64,000 nt of DNA from Diatrype stigma (taxonomy: Eukaryota; Ascomycota; Sordariomycetes; Xylariales; Diatrypaceae): assembly GCA_022225965.2 (NCBI GenBank), contig JAKJXP020000001.1:1054001-1118000 (forward strand), given 5' to 3'. Below the pieces are notes generated by a model, which saw only the letters and a program-made list of their open reading frames with translations, made no database searches and was not told the origin of the DNA. Every line of letters starts with the position of its first letter. Positions within the stretch are counted from its first letter, which is position 1. Below, one piece after another: positions 34,394 through 46,712 of this stretch. The translations under genes and the position numbers were made by a program.

Positions 34394-36200
34394 CGAGGTC
34401 GGTAATGGTAACGATGACGGCGGGCGACCTAAGTAACGAATGCGACACAGCCTTTCGACGGCGGAAAGTAGGTAGTGGGAGTCGAAGTTGAAGCAGGGCT
34501 GCGGTTCAGGTAGAGGTCGGGTTCGGAAGGATTGAGTGAGCAGCAGTGTTAGTCGGATATGGCAGGCCCGACAGAAACCAGGCACGACTAGAGGTAAGTT
34601 CCAGGTTTTAGACAGGTCTCTCTCTCTGCCTCGAACAGGAGTAGGTGTCAAGATGTTAAGAGTGTCAGCGTGAGGTGGTCAGGTAGTTCCAAGCAGCGTA
34701 GAACAATGTAAGCTTGCTGCCTGCCAACCTTCAAAGTTGTCAACCTTCAACGTAAGACCAACTAATAACTAGAGGCAATCAACTTCATGTACCTGTCCCA
34801 ATGTAGGTAGTCGAGTCGTCAACCGGTAGTCGTAGCTGGAGTTGTAAGAGCATATTCAGGTACAATGCTGTACCTCATTGCTTATGTATGTGCTAAAATA
34901 GGCCTGCCGGTTGAAGACAGCACAGCAACTTCGGCAAGTCGGGTCTGGCCAAGTCTGGCCAAGTCTGGTCTGTGGCTGAACATTTTCCAGGGATTTGCGT
35001 CAACGTGGGGTTGAGTACCGATGCATCAAGTATATTTAGGTACCCAAGGCAGCTGCCGAGGGGTCCGATTTAAGCCTTACGGCCCCATACCTGACAGCTA
35101 CGAGCTATTCGAGGGTGCCAATCATTCTGTCATTGTACGAAGTATACCCCAATGGAGCCATTGCAATTACAGGCAGTTACCAGCTGGAGCAGTACCTACC
35201 TAATCGGTTTCTACATACATGGTATCTATCAAAAATGTATGTACATATGTAGGTACACACACCATGGCATACAGGGGGTACGGAGCATATACCCGACCGG
35301 CCGCCGAAAGGCACCCCTCCTGCCCTCTAGGCACAAAACCCCCCAATACGGATATATACGAAGATGCCACATCGAGGCCAGGCTAAGAAGGATACACTGT
35401 TGGATATGTAGCAGTCTGGCGTAACTATCTACGAAAGCATTGCTACTTATTTATACTACTAGGTGTAGTGAAATACTATATACCTCATGATAACGATATC
35501 CATTCTATTGTAAGTGTGGAGTGGGCAGAATAGGAGGCAGGCGCTCAACCCCTTTCAATCTTATATAAAGGAGGCTTCGTAGCGAATCGATCTCCCGTAC
35601 TGCCACAAGGAACACATCTTCACCGTGCATTGAGTACGTTGGAAGAACTTCTCTTTCACTGTTTCAATTTATTCATGGCCGGGTATTTCTACGTATGCAT
35701 CAGAACTCAATTGCCTCGGGCCACCCTATTGCCTGTAATCCGCCTTGGTAGGTAAACTCTATACCGTGTAATAGGTCTATGCCCGACCAGTGTGGCAGCA
35801 ATTGTCGTCTAGTTGGAGAGTCAGCCCTCGGATGGCCGATTTCCCCACGGGCCTCCATCCGCTTCCTTTTTGTCTAACAACAACTTGGCTCGTTCTGAAA
35901 CCCAGACCCCCTGCATGCAACTGATGTATTCAAGCCCAACACCGCTCGCTACTGCGCAACGCCTACCTTTCGACAGCTAAAGGCAGCGGCAGTCTTGGCC
36001 ATATACGTAATAAGCCCCGTCCAGGCACACAATGGAGTTCGAGGTCTGGACGTGGTGCATAATGGTGATGAAAACAGGAGTCGGCCGCGACATACAACTA
36101 GTCAGCTCGCTTCCAGCGAATCAGAACAGTTCCGTCCGCCGGGGCGAGAACAGAGGCGATCATGCGAGGCCTGGAAATTACCACGGAACTCGGTGGGCAT
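34394..36200. other. YEA4-like promoter and CDC55 3' spacer
   Basis: This 1.8 kb lies between two minus-strand genes. TAGGTA motifs recur (34804, 35037, 35240) and CAAGTCTGG short direct repeats occur at 34950-34970. The translated short frames have no protein character. Nothing else seen. Confidence 0.5.
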
Positions 36201-38232
36201 CTAGAGTGCCGAGAAGACAAACAACTGTGAGATCGAGTTAGCTAGCAGAACTAGGTAGACGGGCGGCGGCCATGTTCCTTACATTGTTTGTCGCAGCAAT
36301 CGCGATGCTGTCCTCGAATGGATGCCAGCTCATGTGCAGGATTTTCTTGTTGAAGTCGATCTGGTCTGCATCTGTTTCCTTTCGCATCCGCTGCCCTTGG
36401 CCCGGCCCAGCGCCCGGACTGCCCGCGCGCGAACCGCCCTTCTTCCCACCATTAGTCGCAGAAGGGCTTGTCGATGAATTGATGGGTGTCGGAATGCCAA
36501 CCTTCTTGGCCTTGAAAGCAGATTTGTCTGCTTGCAAGACCACCTCGGTTTCCTTCTCGGGATCGGATGGGTAGATCATAAAGTTGTTGTTATAGCTTCC
36601 CGTCATGACGTTCTTGGCGTCGCCTGAGAATACCACTTCAAACTTGTCAAAGATGCTGTCATTTTCGTACGTATCACATAGTCTTGGTCGGAGATGCTCA
36701 TGAATTGGAATCGTCTTGACGGGTTGCCGCTCCATGTTGACATCCCAAATCTTGACCGTGAGATAGTCCCGTGACAGTATGTATCGACCATCATGGGAGA
36801 AGCGAACATCAGAGATGGAAGAGATGATTTCGGAGAAAAATGACCTAGATGATGGATCTTCCTCCTGCTCGAATACTGTTGCGTCAAAGTTAGCATGGCC
36901 AGGTCAGGTGTGAATCAGCGTACAAGACATCTGTAGAACAGGCCATCTGGGTGCGATTAAGGGATGGGAAAACGTACGCTTCGCGTGTTGGTCGCAGAGA
37001 GCGCTCTGCCTCATATCTGCCAGCTTGATGGTTCCTTTAGAGCTGGCGTACATGAACCAATTGCAACTTAAGGGGTGGAACTCGGCGGCCGTAATGACCT
37101 CGGTCAGTTCCTCCATGTTCGCCGGCTTGATGTCAACAATGTTGAAGCTCTGATCCTGGATATTGAGGTTCCAGAGGTTGATCCGCAGATCGTCACTACT
37201 TATGAAGGTCTCGCCGTCACTGTTCACCGAGATGCTGTTGATGTGGTAGGCGTGGGCATTCGCATAGGTGCGTCGAGGGACAGCAGCAACTACTGTGTCG
37301 TGGTGCGTCAGACGTGGGAGTTTGAGATCGGTGGCGTTCTTGAAATGGGAGGGGATGGGCCTTGGAGCTCCTCCTCCTACTCCCGCCGGGTTACCGGGCG
37401 TCACATCATGTGATAAGTTGTTCTCTGCCACCACCTTCAAGGACTTCTCGAAAACCTTCCATAGCTTGATGGTTTTGTCGTTTGTAGAGAGCAAGTAGTG
37501 GGAAGAATTCTGACGCCTGCACCATTTGATCTTGTTGATCTTCTCCTCGATCTCTAGCGATTTTAAGTAGTCAAACTCGGGTTCGTGGGACTGGAATTCG
37601 GTGTGGAACTTGTATTCGCACGTCTTTTTCTAGATGCCGCACAAATCTTAGCTACCGGACAAGTCCTTGCAGGGATACTGAGGAGGGTAGCCCAAATGAA
37701 ACCTACCGTCTCGTTCCTTTCGAATAATACAACCCTGCCGCCTTTGTCTCCAGTCGCTAGATAGTTACCGGTGTGATCGAACTCAACTGTAGATATGATG
37801 TCCGCTATCGAGTGGTTGTCAGCACGTAATCAGCTATCCTGGGTCCGGGGTGTAGATGGGGCACAGTGGTGACATGACGGGCGTCGACACTGCGATGGGA
37901 GTTGGAGACACGAAGGATCAAATGACGTGACACTAGACTCATAGACCTACCTTCTGTGATATCTTCAACATCCCCCTTGTCTCCGAAACACCTTAAGCAG
38001 CAAGGTTAGCAGGTTGCATAAACTGCGCGACCACCCACAGAAAAGGTCTTGCTAGCACTAAATGGGGGACTGGCAAGTATATGAACACATGGCAGATGCA
38101 CAAACGTCATCTGGGGCGTGTCATCGTCCCCGATGAAATGGACTGCGGGGGTCGAGAGGGTAAAGAGCAAAGAACTTTGCAAACGTACTGGGTAAACTTC
38201 CACGTGGGAGAGCTCGAGTCTCCTTCCACCAT
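36201..38232 (-). CDS. CDC55: PP2A regulatory B subunit (B55/Cdc55)
   Basis: A seven-bladed WD-repeat subunit that targets protein phosphatase 2A to substrates in mitosis and cell-shape control. Six exons: 38232-38189, 37991-37951, 37804-37707, 37629-36978, 36875-36283 and 36224-36201, giving 483 residues. Joining them gives an unbroken B55 sequence: [19 protein letters not shown], then [93 protein letters not shown], and [12 protein letters not shown]. The end is AATNNLFVFSAL from a 24-nt last exon. A 40-residue Ser/Gly/Pro/Lys-rich insertion ([19 protein letters not shown] region) in the last blade makes it longer than the 447-residue human protein; such an insertion is usual in fungi. Introns are 58-197 bp. 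Several frames on the opposite strand are shadows. Confidence 0.95.
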
Positions 38233-38448
38233 ATTTGTGATGGTTTTCTACCTTTTCCCGAAAGCAGTTGGGTACTTGGCTCTGTCTCGTCTAACTCAGC
38301 GGGGATAGATGAGATGGCAGAGGGTGCGTGGGGACGTGAATTATCGAGTCGCTGGGTTGCAACTGGGAGTGAGGCGATGCTAAGGTCGGAGTGCGCGACT
38401 TTGGAAAATATTTAGTAGGCCGATGTATATGGTGGGGGGGGATGAGGT

Positions 38449-38495
38449 GGTGTTGGTGGTGGTGGTGGTGGTGGTAGTAGTAGTGGTGGTGGTGA
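38449..38495. repeat. GGT/AGT trinucleotide tract
   Basis: An imperfect run of GGT triplets broken by three AGT units, just upstream of CDC55. It is a simple microsatellite; the peptides it would code (Thr or Gly/Val runs) are not supported as protein. Confidence 0.8.
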
Positions 38496-38890
38496 TAATG
38501 GATATGAACGGTGGGATGCGGACGGGGTTGGCAGACTTGTGACGGTCCGGCCTGGTTGTACGAGTATACCTAGGTAGGAAAGCAAGTGTCATGCAGGAGA
38601 AGTGCAAGCTAACTGTACCGGAAGCAAGATGGCTCACCAGCCTCGAGGCGTCACAATACTCGCAGGTGGGATATATTGATGTTGCGGAAGTTGATGGAGG
38701 CCGAACAATGTCGACGTCGAGTAGTGGATGGAGTATTGACGTGGTGGCGGAAGGGTCGAAAGCCAAGACAAGTCGTCAGTTCTACCTAATCAACTATCGC
38801 TGATCCACCCTGGGGGGCCTTGACAACAAGGGAGGCAGGGCTGCGGCGGCGTCGGCGTCGGCGGCGGTTGTGGTTGTGGATGTGGATGTG

Positions 38891-38932
38891 GTTATGGATT
38901 ATGGGTTATGGGTTATGGGTTATGGATTAGGG
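38891..38932. repeat. TTATGG(A/G) tandem resembling telomere repeat
   Basis: Five consecutive 7-bp units, TTATGGA or TTATGGG, end in one TTAGGG. The unit is one base longer than the fungal telomere repeat TTAGGG. It is an internal microsatellite in a spacer flanked by single-copy genes, so not a chromosome end. Confidence 0.75.
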
Positions 38933-41099
38933 ATGGGGAACTGGATATGTCACTGCAAGGCCCTGTTGAGTTGAGGGGTGGTGGTCAGGGTGCAGGCGGT
39001 GGTGAGGAGACTGGAACGGATCGGGCTGGTTAGTCGTAACCGTTACTGTAGGCGTCGGACGTATAGTCGTTAGGCAGATATGGTATATGGGAAGTAAGTT
39101 TAGGCCAGGCAGAGTAGAAATATCACCTGCAGAGTAGGTAATAGAGTAGGTAGGTAGGTAGGTAGTAGGCAGGTATGTAGGTTAGAGATAGGTATTCGCT
39201 TGACTCGTCCAGAAGCGGGATGGAGAGGGAGAGAAAGAGACAGAGAAAGAGCAGACAAAAGCTCCGACCTGAACAGTCGACTGAATTCAATGCTGTACGT
39301 TATGTGAAAGGTACAAGTACAGTACTTGGGGTGTTTGTGTGCAATCGATTGGGTTGATAGGTACCTGAACCCGCCAGGGTACATACATGTAGTCTAAGGC
39401 CTGATTACCTGATTACGGCTTTCAACCGAATTTTCTCTCGAATGACGAGAGGAGGGGTTCAACCAGCAAGCTACATACATACCTCCTAGATAGATAGAGG
39501 GATAGAGGGACTTGAGGGACTGTTTCAACACGATCATGGCAATTTAGCACCTGACAACTGAGGCCATGCATTGTACATGTATGTAGGTAATGGGACCTGG
39601 GTTAGGTTGTATTGTGCAGGTGAGCTCCCTAGGTACCTACCTAGGTATCACGCCTACCTACCTACATACATACACTTGGACACATGCGAGTTGACTACCT
39701 ACATAGGCTTCAAGGGCTTCGATTTGGCGATGAGCACTCGTGTACTATACGCAGTACCTAGTCTAATAAGTAGTTATCATCTGCTCCAGTGTAGGTAACG
39801 TACACACAGTAGCTGCCTACGATCATCAGACATATCATCGTGGTCTAGCCAACACCTATGAGGCTAAGGTGCTGATGCATTCAGCTACCTCTAATACCTG
39901 CCTATGTACGTATGTAGGTACTTACCCTTAGGCATGGTACCTTGCGGGAAGTGGGGCTATATTCTTGAATTCTACATACATACTGCCTAGGTACTACATA
40001 CATACGAACGTATGCGGGTTTTTGTTCTGGTTCGACTTGATATTCAGCTTTAATGGCATGTAAATCAGATAAACTTATTATATTAAACAGTTGGAATTGC
40101 TTTACAATAGCTTAAATATGATCTTTACCAGCTAGACATACACAATGTATGTATGTTTTTACTTACCTAGGTATGTGCTGGGGATATGGCTATGCATATC
40201 TACCTAACCTAAGGAAGTGTCGTTCTTCTATGTCATGTTGGGTTGGATCAGAGATAAGTTATATTGCAATATTAAGGCACATCGTCGATGATCAGATATA
40301 TCATGTGTTTATACGTCAACCTTCTTGAACATGGCCCATTGGAAATAATATGATATATATGTACCCAGGTAGAAGATACTTAAAAGCTTGATGCTATATG
40401 TGGTTGGGATGATGCTGGTCCTATCGGTAGGCGATAGGAAACCTATATGTAATAACGCTTCGTCACCCGGGTCAAGGACCGGGAGGGGCATTTCCAAGGT
40501 TCTTGAATCTCTAATTCCTTACCTGGTTATGTACCTAACTAGACGGTACATAGGTCTGCAGAGGCCTGCTTGAACAGCTGACAAATAGAAGCATTAACAA
40601 AGCGGTATGGTTCCATTCAGGATCACGTACATACTGATGTCGGCTTATAAGCGCAAGATGAGGGTTGTACATACCTAGTAGTATACCTAGGTAGGTAGAT
40701 ATGTAAAAACCACCAGGTCCTTTGTATGCGTTCTCATGCAACTAGAAAAGTTCCCGAACTCGATGCCGTCACTATGAAATAGGCCAATAACGAGGCATGT
40801 TTTTCCATTATTAAATCACTTAATACCCGAACAATCCCGACCTTGCCTGAGCCTCGGACGCATGTGTATGTGATAGGCACCTGAATTTTCTAATAGCATG
40901 TAGGCTCCGGCCTGTACTTATGATTATAGAATCAAGCATTGAATGGTTTCTCATCTATTGCCATTTGGATACAAAGTGTCTACGATATATATGCGCCACA
41001 TGGTCCTACTTAGGAATAGATGATTATACATGTTACTTTCATGGTGCCTACAGTACAATAACTATTTCGGAATCAAAGCCCAGGCCAGGAGCCCCGATC

Positions 41100-42089
41100 A
41101 TGGATCGAGAGAATGCCAACAAGGCAGCTCAAGGAAATGCAAGCGGGAAGGGAAAGGGGAAGGAAAAGGAGACGATGCCCTCCGTCGAGCCTAGGCCCAC
41201 CAGTGACTTGGATTCACAGGGGTTATCATCAGAACCCAACTCAATCACCTCTCGTCTGACTCTGTCGACAACTCGACTAGCCAAGGACTTAATCACGACT
41301 CATGCTACAGCTGTAGACTTGGCAGAAGTTCAGCCCTCTGGTAAAGCTGGACCATCTGTAGCTGCCCCATCTATAGATTACACGACCGCAGCTAACGCAT
41401 CGATTCATCCATTCAGCCCTGGTTCTGCAGATCTAGGGGGGAATTTCAAGTCATCCGAAGGTCTCGAGAGAGGTATCTCGAATGAGCCGGAATTTTCTGT
41501 GTTCCTAGATGGCACCAACCGGCTAGAGCCCACGGAGGAAAACGGTCTCGCTAATTCACAACGGCTTGATATTGCGGGATCACAGCTTCAGCCTCATGGA
41601 CGAACCAATGGACAATCGACTGGACCTATAGAAGATGGTTCAGAGGTGGTCAAATTTCTAGACTCTGGATACGATGAAGTAGTCGCCGGAGATCCTGAGG
41701 TCCCATTGCCAGCAGGGGAGCAAAGAGCATTGCGCCGTGCTCTCTTCCAGGACGGCGGGCAATGGAGACGAAAACCAATGGGCGACCACCACGAGGATAG
41801 CTTGAACTTCTTCCCAGATTTCCTAGTCAGCGGCAGTGGCAAAAGCGCGGATATATACAACCACACGGGTGTAACTGATCTTGAGGATGCTAGGACCATT
41901 TGGGTCAACCACTGGCAAGATGTTCTTGCCAACTATAATGATGAGGTCTGGGGTAATCTCAGCCATCTGGTGGAAGAAGCTCGCGAGGAGCTTCAGAAGC
42001 TGTCTAATTCTCCAAAACAAGCACCACCCTCGGAATCAGGGGCCTTACGGAGACTACAACAGATTCTAGCCCATGTACGTAGGTTTTAG
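41100..42089 (+). CDS. Conserved-looking hypothetical protein, function unknown
   Basis: One uninterrupted frame encodes 329 residues from the ATG at 41100. I do not recognise the family with confidence. The first 200 residues are low complexity (Ser, Gly, Pro, Glu, with KGKGKEKE near residue 20). Residues 205-329 look folded: VVKFLDSGYDEV, then EQRALRRALFQDGGQ, DSLNFFPDFLVSGSG, and a helical end ARTIWVNHWQDVLANYNDEV followed by LSHLVEEAREELQKL and ALRRLQQILAHVRRF. No signal peptide, membrane span or catalytic motif is seen. The open frame extends 60 codons upstream of the chosen ATG, but that part is Cys/Tyr/Ile-rich and unlike the rest, so the internal ATG in a purine-rich context is preferred. 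The steady helical C-terminal pattern and absence of stops argue for a real gene. Confidence 0.75.
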   Translation: MDRENANKAAQGNASGKGKGKEKETMPSVEPRPTSDLDSQGLSSEPNSITSRLTLSTTRLAKDLITTHATAVDLAEVQPSGKAGPSVAAPSIDYTTAANASIHPFSPGSADLGGNFKSSEGLERGISNEPEFSVFLDGTNRLEPTEENGLANSQRLDIAGSQLQPHGRTNGQSTGPIEDGSEVVKFLDSGYDEVVAGDPEVPLPAGEQRALRRALFQDGGQWRRKPMGDHHEDSLNFFPDFLVSGSGKSADIYNHTGVTDLEDARTIWVNHWQDVLANYNDEVWGNLSHLVEEAREELQKLSNSPKQAPPSESGALRRLQQILAHVRRF

Positions 42090-43184
42090 GAAGAAGGCTC
42101 GTCGATGAGTATATGATTGTATTTGTCGATATGCTAATGATGGCATACCTACTCGTCCGATTTATCACTTGAGGGGGGTTAAGGGGTTGCTCTGTGTTGA
42201 AGGTGCAAGTGAAGACCTCGGAGAGCCAAGATCGCTCATATAGCAGCTCCATTCATTTATCTCGGCTCTCGTTGGACTCCACCTGCATAATAGATGACGA
42301 TCTCATTCCTACCGAATCGGACTGCAACTTACGTGCTTACCTCAACTACATATATACATACATACATACACACATACAGATACGTTCGGTAGGGCATCAT
42401 AGCAGAACCTCCAACGTTGTCTTTATGTTTCCATGTTCTTCCCAAGCCTTTGATGATACCACGTAACCCAAGAAAATTCTAGGTGTCATACTGTTGTAGT
42501 ATACAGCTAGACGTTATAAGCATAATGACTCGTCCTGTTAGCAGAAAATGAGGCGCTTGCACGATGAATGTACGATACGTACCCAAGATACCCAACGCAC
42601 ATATATGCAGGCTTAAAGCATGTGGAGGTACCTCCCCTCGATCGAGGGTTGTATTCGAAGTTGTCTGATACGATGTTGCTGTGTATGTACATATGCAGGT
42701 AGGCTATAGGTAGTCATTAGGTGGCTAGCTGGGCTGTCTGGACTGGCTGGGCTGGCATGTTAGGTAGCTTATGCGGATACTTGGGGGCAGATAGCGGATC
42801 AGATAGCGGATCCGATAACCAGTCCAGTTGTTCCATCCCGCACATTGCGATTGGTACATTACCACCACCAACGCAGCAGACTTACCTAAACTTGGAACTT
42901 ACAAGCATTGAAAAGCGTGAAACGGCATCAATCCCAAAGCTCCACGGCCGACCAACCAGGCGATCGTGTAAGGGAATAGGAAGAAAAAAAATTAAGTGCA
43001 TGCACAGCTCGCTTTCCACCCACCAAGAATAACCAACACATACCACACACAGAACGCAGCACGCAGAACAGCAGAACAGCAGAACAGATAGAAATATATC
43101 AAGGGCCCGCCACTTAATTCACGCTCGTTTTCTGCCCGGACGGACACTTTGGATCTTGACTCGACTTGACTTTCGTATCTCATC
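42090..43184. other. Intergenic: VPS1 promoter
   Basis: This holds the 3' end of the 41100 gene and the VPS1 upstream region. A CATA run (42350-42378), a direct repeat agatagcggatc (42790-42812) and a CAGAACAG repeat (43064-43087) close to the VPS1 start are visible. No gene seen. Confidence 0.5.
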
Positions 43185-45771
43185 ATGGCAGCGCTCGGGG
43201 AGGATTTATTGCGGGTAGTCAACCAGTTGCAAGACTTGGTCTTCAACACCATCGGCACAGATTCTCTCGATCTTCCCCAGATTGTATGTCCCGTTCTACC
43301 GTCCTGCCCGGTCTTTTCTTTTTTCTGCTCATACATCTCTTTCTTTCCGTTGTGGTTCTAGTCGTGGGGCTGCGTGGGCTGCGTGCTAATCGGAAAATTT
43401 GATCGATCGTCGTGGTTGTAGGTCGTTGTTGGATCCCAATCTGCCGGCAAGTCGTCCGTGCTCGAGAATATCGTCGGCCGGGACTTTCTCCCTCGGGGTA
43501 GCGGCATCGTCACTCGCCGACCTCTGATACTCCAGTTGATCAACGTCGAAGAGGACGAGGGTGAACCAGACCTGCACGCCGCCTACCGAAACCCCAACCA
43601 GGCCCGTCGCTCCGAATGGGCTGAATTTCAACATGTTCCTAACCGCAAATTTCTCGATTTTGGTGATGTCAAGCGCGAGATCGAAAACGAGACCTCCCGC
43701 GTCGCCGGTAGCAACAAGGGCATCAACCGACAACCAATTAACCTGAAAATCTACTCTCCTCATGTGCTGAACCTTACTTTGGTCGATCTTCCTGGCCTGA
43801 CCAAAGTTCCCATCGGCGATCAGCCCGCCGATATTGAGAAGCAGACTCGCACACTGATATCGGAATACATTGCCAAGCCGAACAGTATCATCCTTGCTGT
43901 GTCTCCTGCCAACGTCGATATAGTCAACTCAGAAGCCCTTAAGCTTGCCCGGCATGTCGATCCGTTGGGCCGGAGGACTATCGGTGTTCTCACCAAGGTC
44001 GACCTCATGGACCATGGCACGAACGCTTTGGACATCCTCTCCGGGAGAGTCTACCCCTTGAAGCTTGGTTTTATTGGCGTCGTCAACCGGTCCCAGCAGG
44101 ATATCCAAGGGAACAGACCCATGGAGGAGGCCCTGAAGGCCGAGACCGACTTCTTCCGCCACCATCCTGCGTACCGGAATATAGCAACACGATGCGGAAC
44201 ACAATACCTGGCCAAGACGTTAAATCAAACCCTCATGTCCCATATCCGGGAGCGCTTACCCGATATCAAGGCCCGCCTCAACACCCTGATGGGCCAGACC
44301 CAGCAAGAACTCGCTAGCTATGGGGACATGCATTTCAGTGGCAAGGAGCACCGTGGGTCTATGATCCTGCAGCTGATGACTAGGTTCGCGACGTCCTTCA
44401 TATCTTCTGTCGATGGTACTTCCACGGAAATCTCCACCAAGGAGCTCTCAGGAGGTGCCCGTATCTATTACATCTTCAATTCTGTCTTCGGGAGCGCCTT
44501 AGAGTCTATCGATCCTACCTCCAACCTCTCTGCGCTAGATATCAGGACTGCCATACGTAACTCTACCGGTCCGAGGCCGAGCCTTTTCGTGCCGGAGATG
44601 GCCTTTGACTTGCTGGTCAAGCCACAGATCAAGATGCTTGAGCTCCCCAGTCAACGCTGTGTCGAATTGGTTTACGAGGAGCTTATCAAGATATGCCACA
44701 CCTGCGGGTCTACGGAGCTCTCCCGCTATCCTAGGCTCCAGGCTAAACTAATCGAGGTTGTGTCAGACCTCTTGCGGGAACGCCTGGGTCCGTCATCATC
44801 TTATGTTGAATCCTTAATCTCTATTCAACGCGCCTACATCAACACAAACCATCCCAACTTCCTTGGAGCGGCTGCTGCTATGAGCCACGTCGTTAGCAAC
44901 AGGCAGGATCGTGAGAGAAAAAGGCTCATCCAGGAAGAGAGAGAGAGACGAGAGAAGAAGCGTATGAAGGAGATTTCTACTAATGGGGCTGATACTCCAG
45001 AGGACGAGGAGGAAACACCAAATGACAAGGGTGAACTCGTTAACACTCGCTTACAGGCTACTAAGTCTACGCGAAGCATGTCGCCGGCTGTACGCGAGAA
45101 TGGAGCTATTGTTGCGGCCGTCAATGGCGGACGGTCGGACTCGCCCAGCCGATTATATCCTCAATCGGCTGGAAATGCGCGAGAGTCATTCCTGAACTAC
45201 TTTTTTGGTAAAGATGGTAACTCACCACAAGGCGGCGGTGCTGGGACCCCGTCGTCGCTTCCACGCCACGTCAGCCAAAGCGCAGAACCTTCCTTTAGCC
45301 AGAGTATTAGGCAGAGAGAAGACAAGTTAACTCACCGGCCGGCGATGCCTTCATCTCCTCTATCACGCGAGGAGGAGAGTCCCAAGGCGGCAACCTTCGC
45401 CACGCAATTTGTACGTAATCCCTGAAGCTCCATATTGATATTCCAAGCTAACTTTACCGCAGGACAACGTGGAGCCAGCTCTTACGGAGCGTGAAGCTAT
45501 GGAAACGGAACTCATTCGGGCTCTTATCTCATCATATTTCAACATCGTCCGCGAATCCATCGCAGACCAGGTTCCCAAGGCGGTCATGCACCTTCTTGTT
45601 AACCACTGCAAGGACGTGGTGCAGAACCGACTAGTCAGCGAGCTTTACAAAGAAAGTCTTTTCGAGGAACTGCTCTACGAAGACGATGGCGTCAAGAAGG
45701 AGCGCGAGAAGTGCGAGAAGCTCCTCTCGACATACAGGGAAGCGGCCAAGATCATTGGTGAGGTATTATAA
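43185..45771 (+). CDS. VPS1: Dynamin-related GTPase Vps1
   Basis: A large GTPase that pinches membranes in vacuolar protein sorting, peroxisome division and endocytosis. Exons 43185-43283, 43422-45410 and 45463-45771 give 798 residues. The GTPase domain (about 1-320) has the P-loop GSQSAGKSSV formed just after intron 1, the switch region GIVTRRPL, DLPG and TKVDLMD. The middle (stalk) domain follows to about 515, and the GTPase effector domain (about 697-798) contains ETELIRALISSYFNIVRESI and ends KIIGEVL. There is no pleckstrin-homology domain, which separates Vps1 from classical dynamins. The variable insert between stalk and effector domains is long (about 519-696), Ser/Pro/Glu-rich, with ESFLNYFFGKDGN near its middle; yeast Vps1 is about 704 residues in total. 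Intron 1 interrupts the codons just before the P-loop, and intron 2 (52 bp) lies just before the effector domain. Confidence 0.96.
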
Positions 45772-46712
45772 TAGAGCAATCAAAACAAGCCTATATGTTT
45801 CAGATCTATCTCTATCTCCATCTTCTTGTACTATGGTAGAACAATAGGTGAGGAGAGCAAGGGGGAGTGTGGTGGTTTACATGGGCGAGAAGGAGGGGGG
45901 GCGGGTTCTTTCGCGGTTTTCGCACATAACGGCATTGCGTGCACTTCCGCCGGGGTTACGCGCAACCTGTACGACTAAGGGGCAGGCAGATGGGCTGGCG
46001 GATTGGCAACCGGGCGGGCAACCGGGCGGACAAGCAGGCAGGCAAGCAGGCAGGCAACAGTTTAGCAGGCAGGCTGCTACGGGTTCCCTTCCTGTGTATG
46101 AAAATTCTAGTCGGAAGAGGCGCAGAAGGCGGCAGCCCTGCTCGATTCATCTGGATGGGCTGGGCAAAGGGGGGCAGGGACCGACTACGTTGCATGCTTG
46201 GAAGCGCAGCCATTTGAGTCAACCCCCCCTCTTCTGTACATATGACGCGGATGTGCTACTCCCTCTTACCTCCTTCAGTATATGGACAACATGAATTATG
46301 ATGGTTACCTCGGGATCGTTATCCATGCTAGTTGTTGCCTCTGTACGTGCGTGCTGAGCCTCGTGCTGCTGTAGATATACATATAGGAAGAGACGCCTAG
46401 AAATGTGGACGGCTTTGCCGGCTGGCTTAGGAGATAAGACTTGTTTGTAGGCATTGTTACGTCCCTCCTGGGTTTTACTCGGCAGCTTGACAAACACCAC
46501 ACAGTTAGTACCTAGCAGGCATCAAAATCATTGCAAGCTGAGAACTTGTGAAGTGTCTAGGGTATCTATCATTGTTGTAGTCTTTTTACTTTCTTTATAT
46601 CTCCGTCGTGAACAAACAACACAGCGGATGCGGTCCAGCCTTTCTTGAAACACCATACATATAGGTAGGTAGGATAGTCATATGATGTTCGTGACTCGCG
46701 TCCGTCATCAGA
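45772..46712. other. Convergent spacer VPS1/RNA1
   Basis: This holds the 3' ends of two converging genes. It contains a GCAGGCAG/GGGCGG imperfect tandem (about 45985-46072) that opens frames of Arg/Gln/Gly character on both strands, which I do not accept as genes. The remainder is featureless. Confidence 0.5.

Larger units (their letters stand above)
38233..41099. other. 2.9-kb divergent intergenic region with simple repeats
   Basis: This is the longest gene-free stretch apart from the transposon, shared by CDC55 (leftward) and the 41100 gene (rightward). It holds a GGT/AGT trinucleotide tract (about 38449-38495), GGC/GTT-rich repeats (38838-38880), a TTATGGG tandem (38891-38932), GTAGG runs (39146-39180), many CCTAGGTA motifs (39630, 39990, 40168, 40688) and an AT-rich part (40030-40330). 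No open frame looks like a protein. Confidence 0.55.

Noticed and set aside
45939..46217. Arg/Gln/Gly-rich frames between VPS1 and RNA1
   Set aside because: They are produced by a GCAGGCAG tandem repeat, with no codon or family support.
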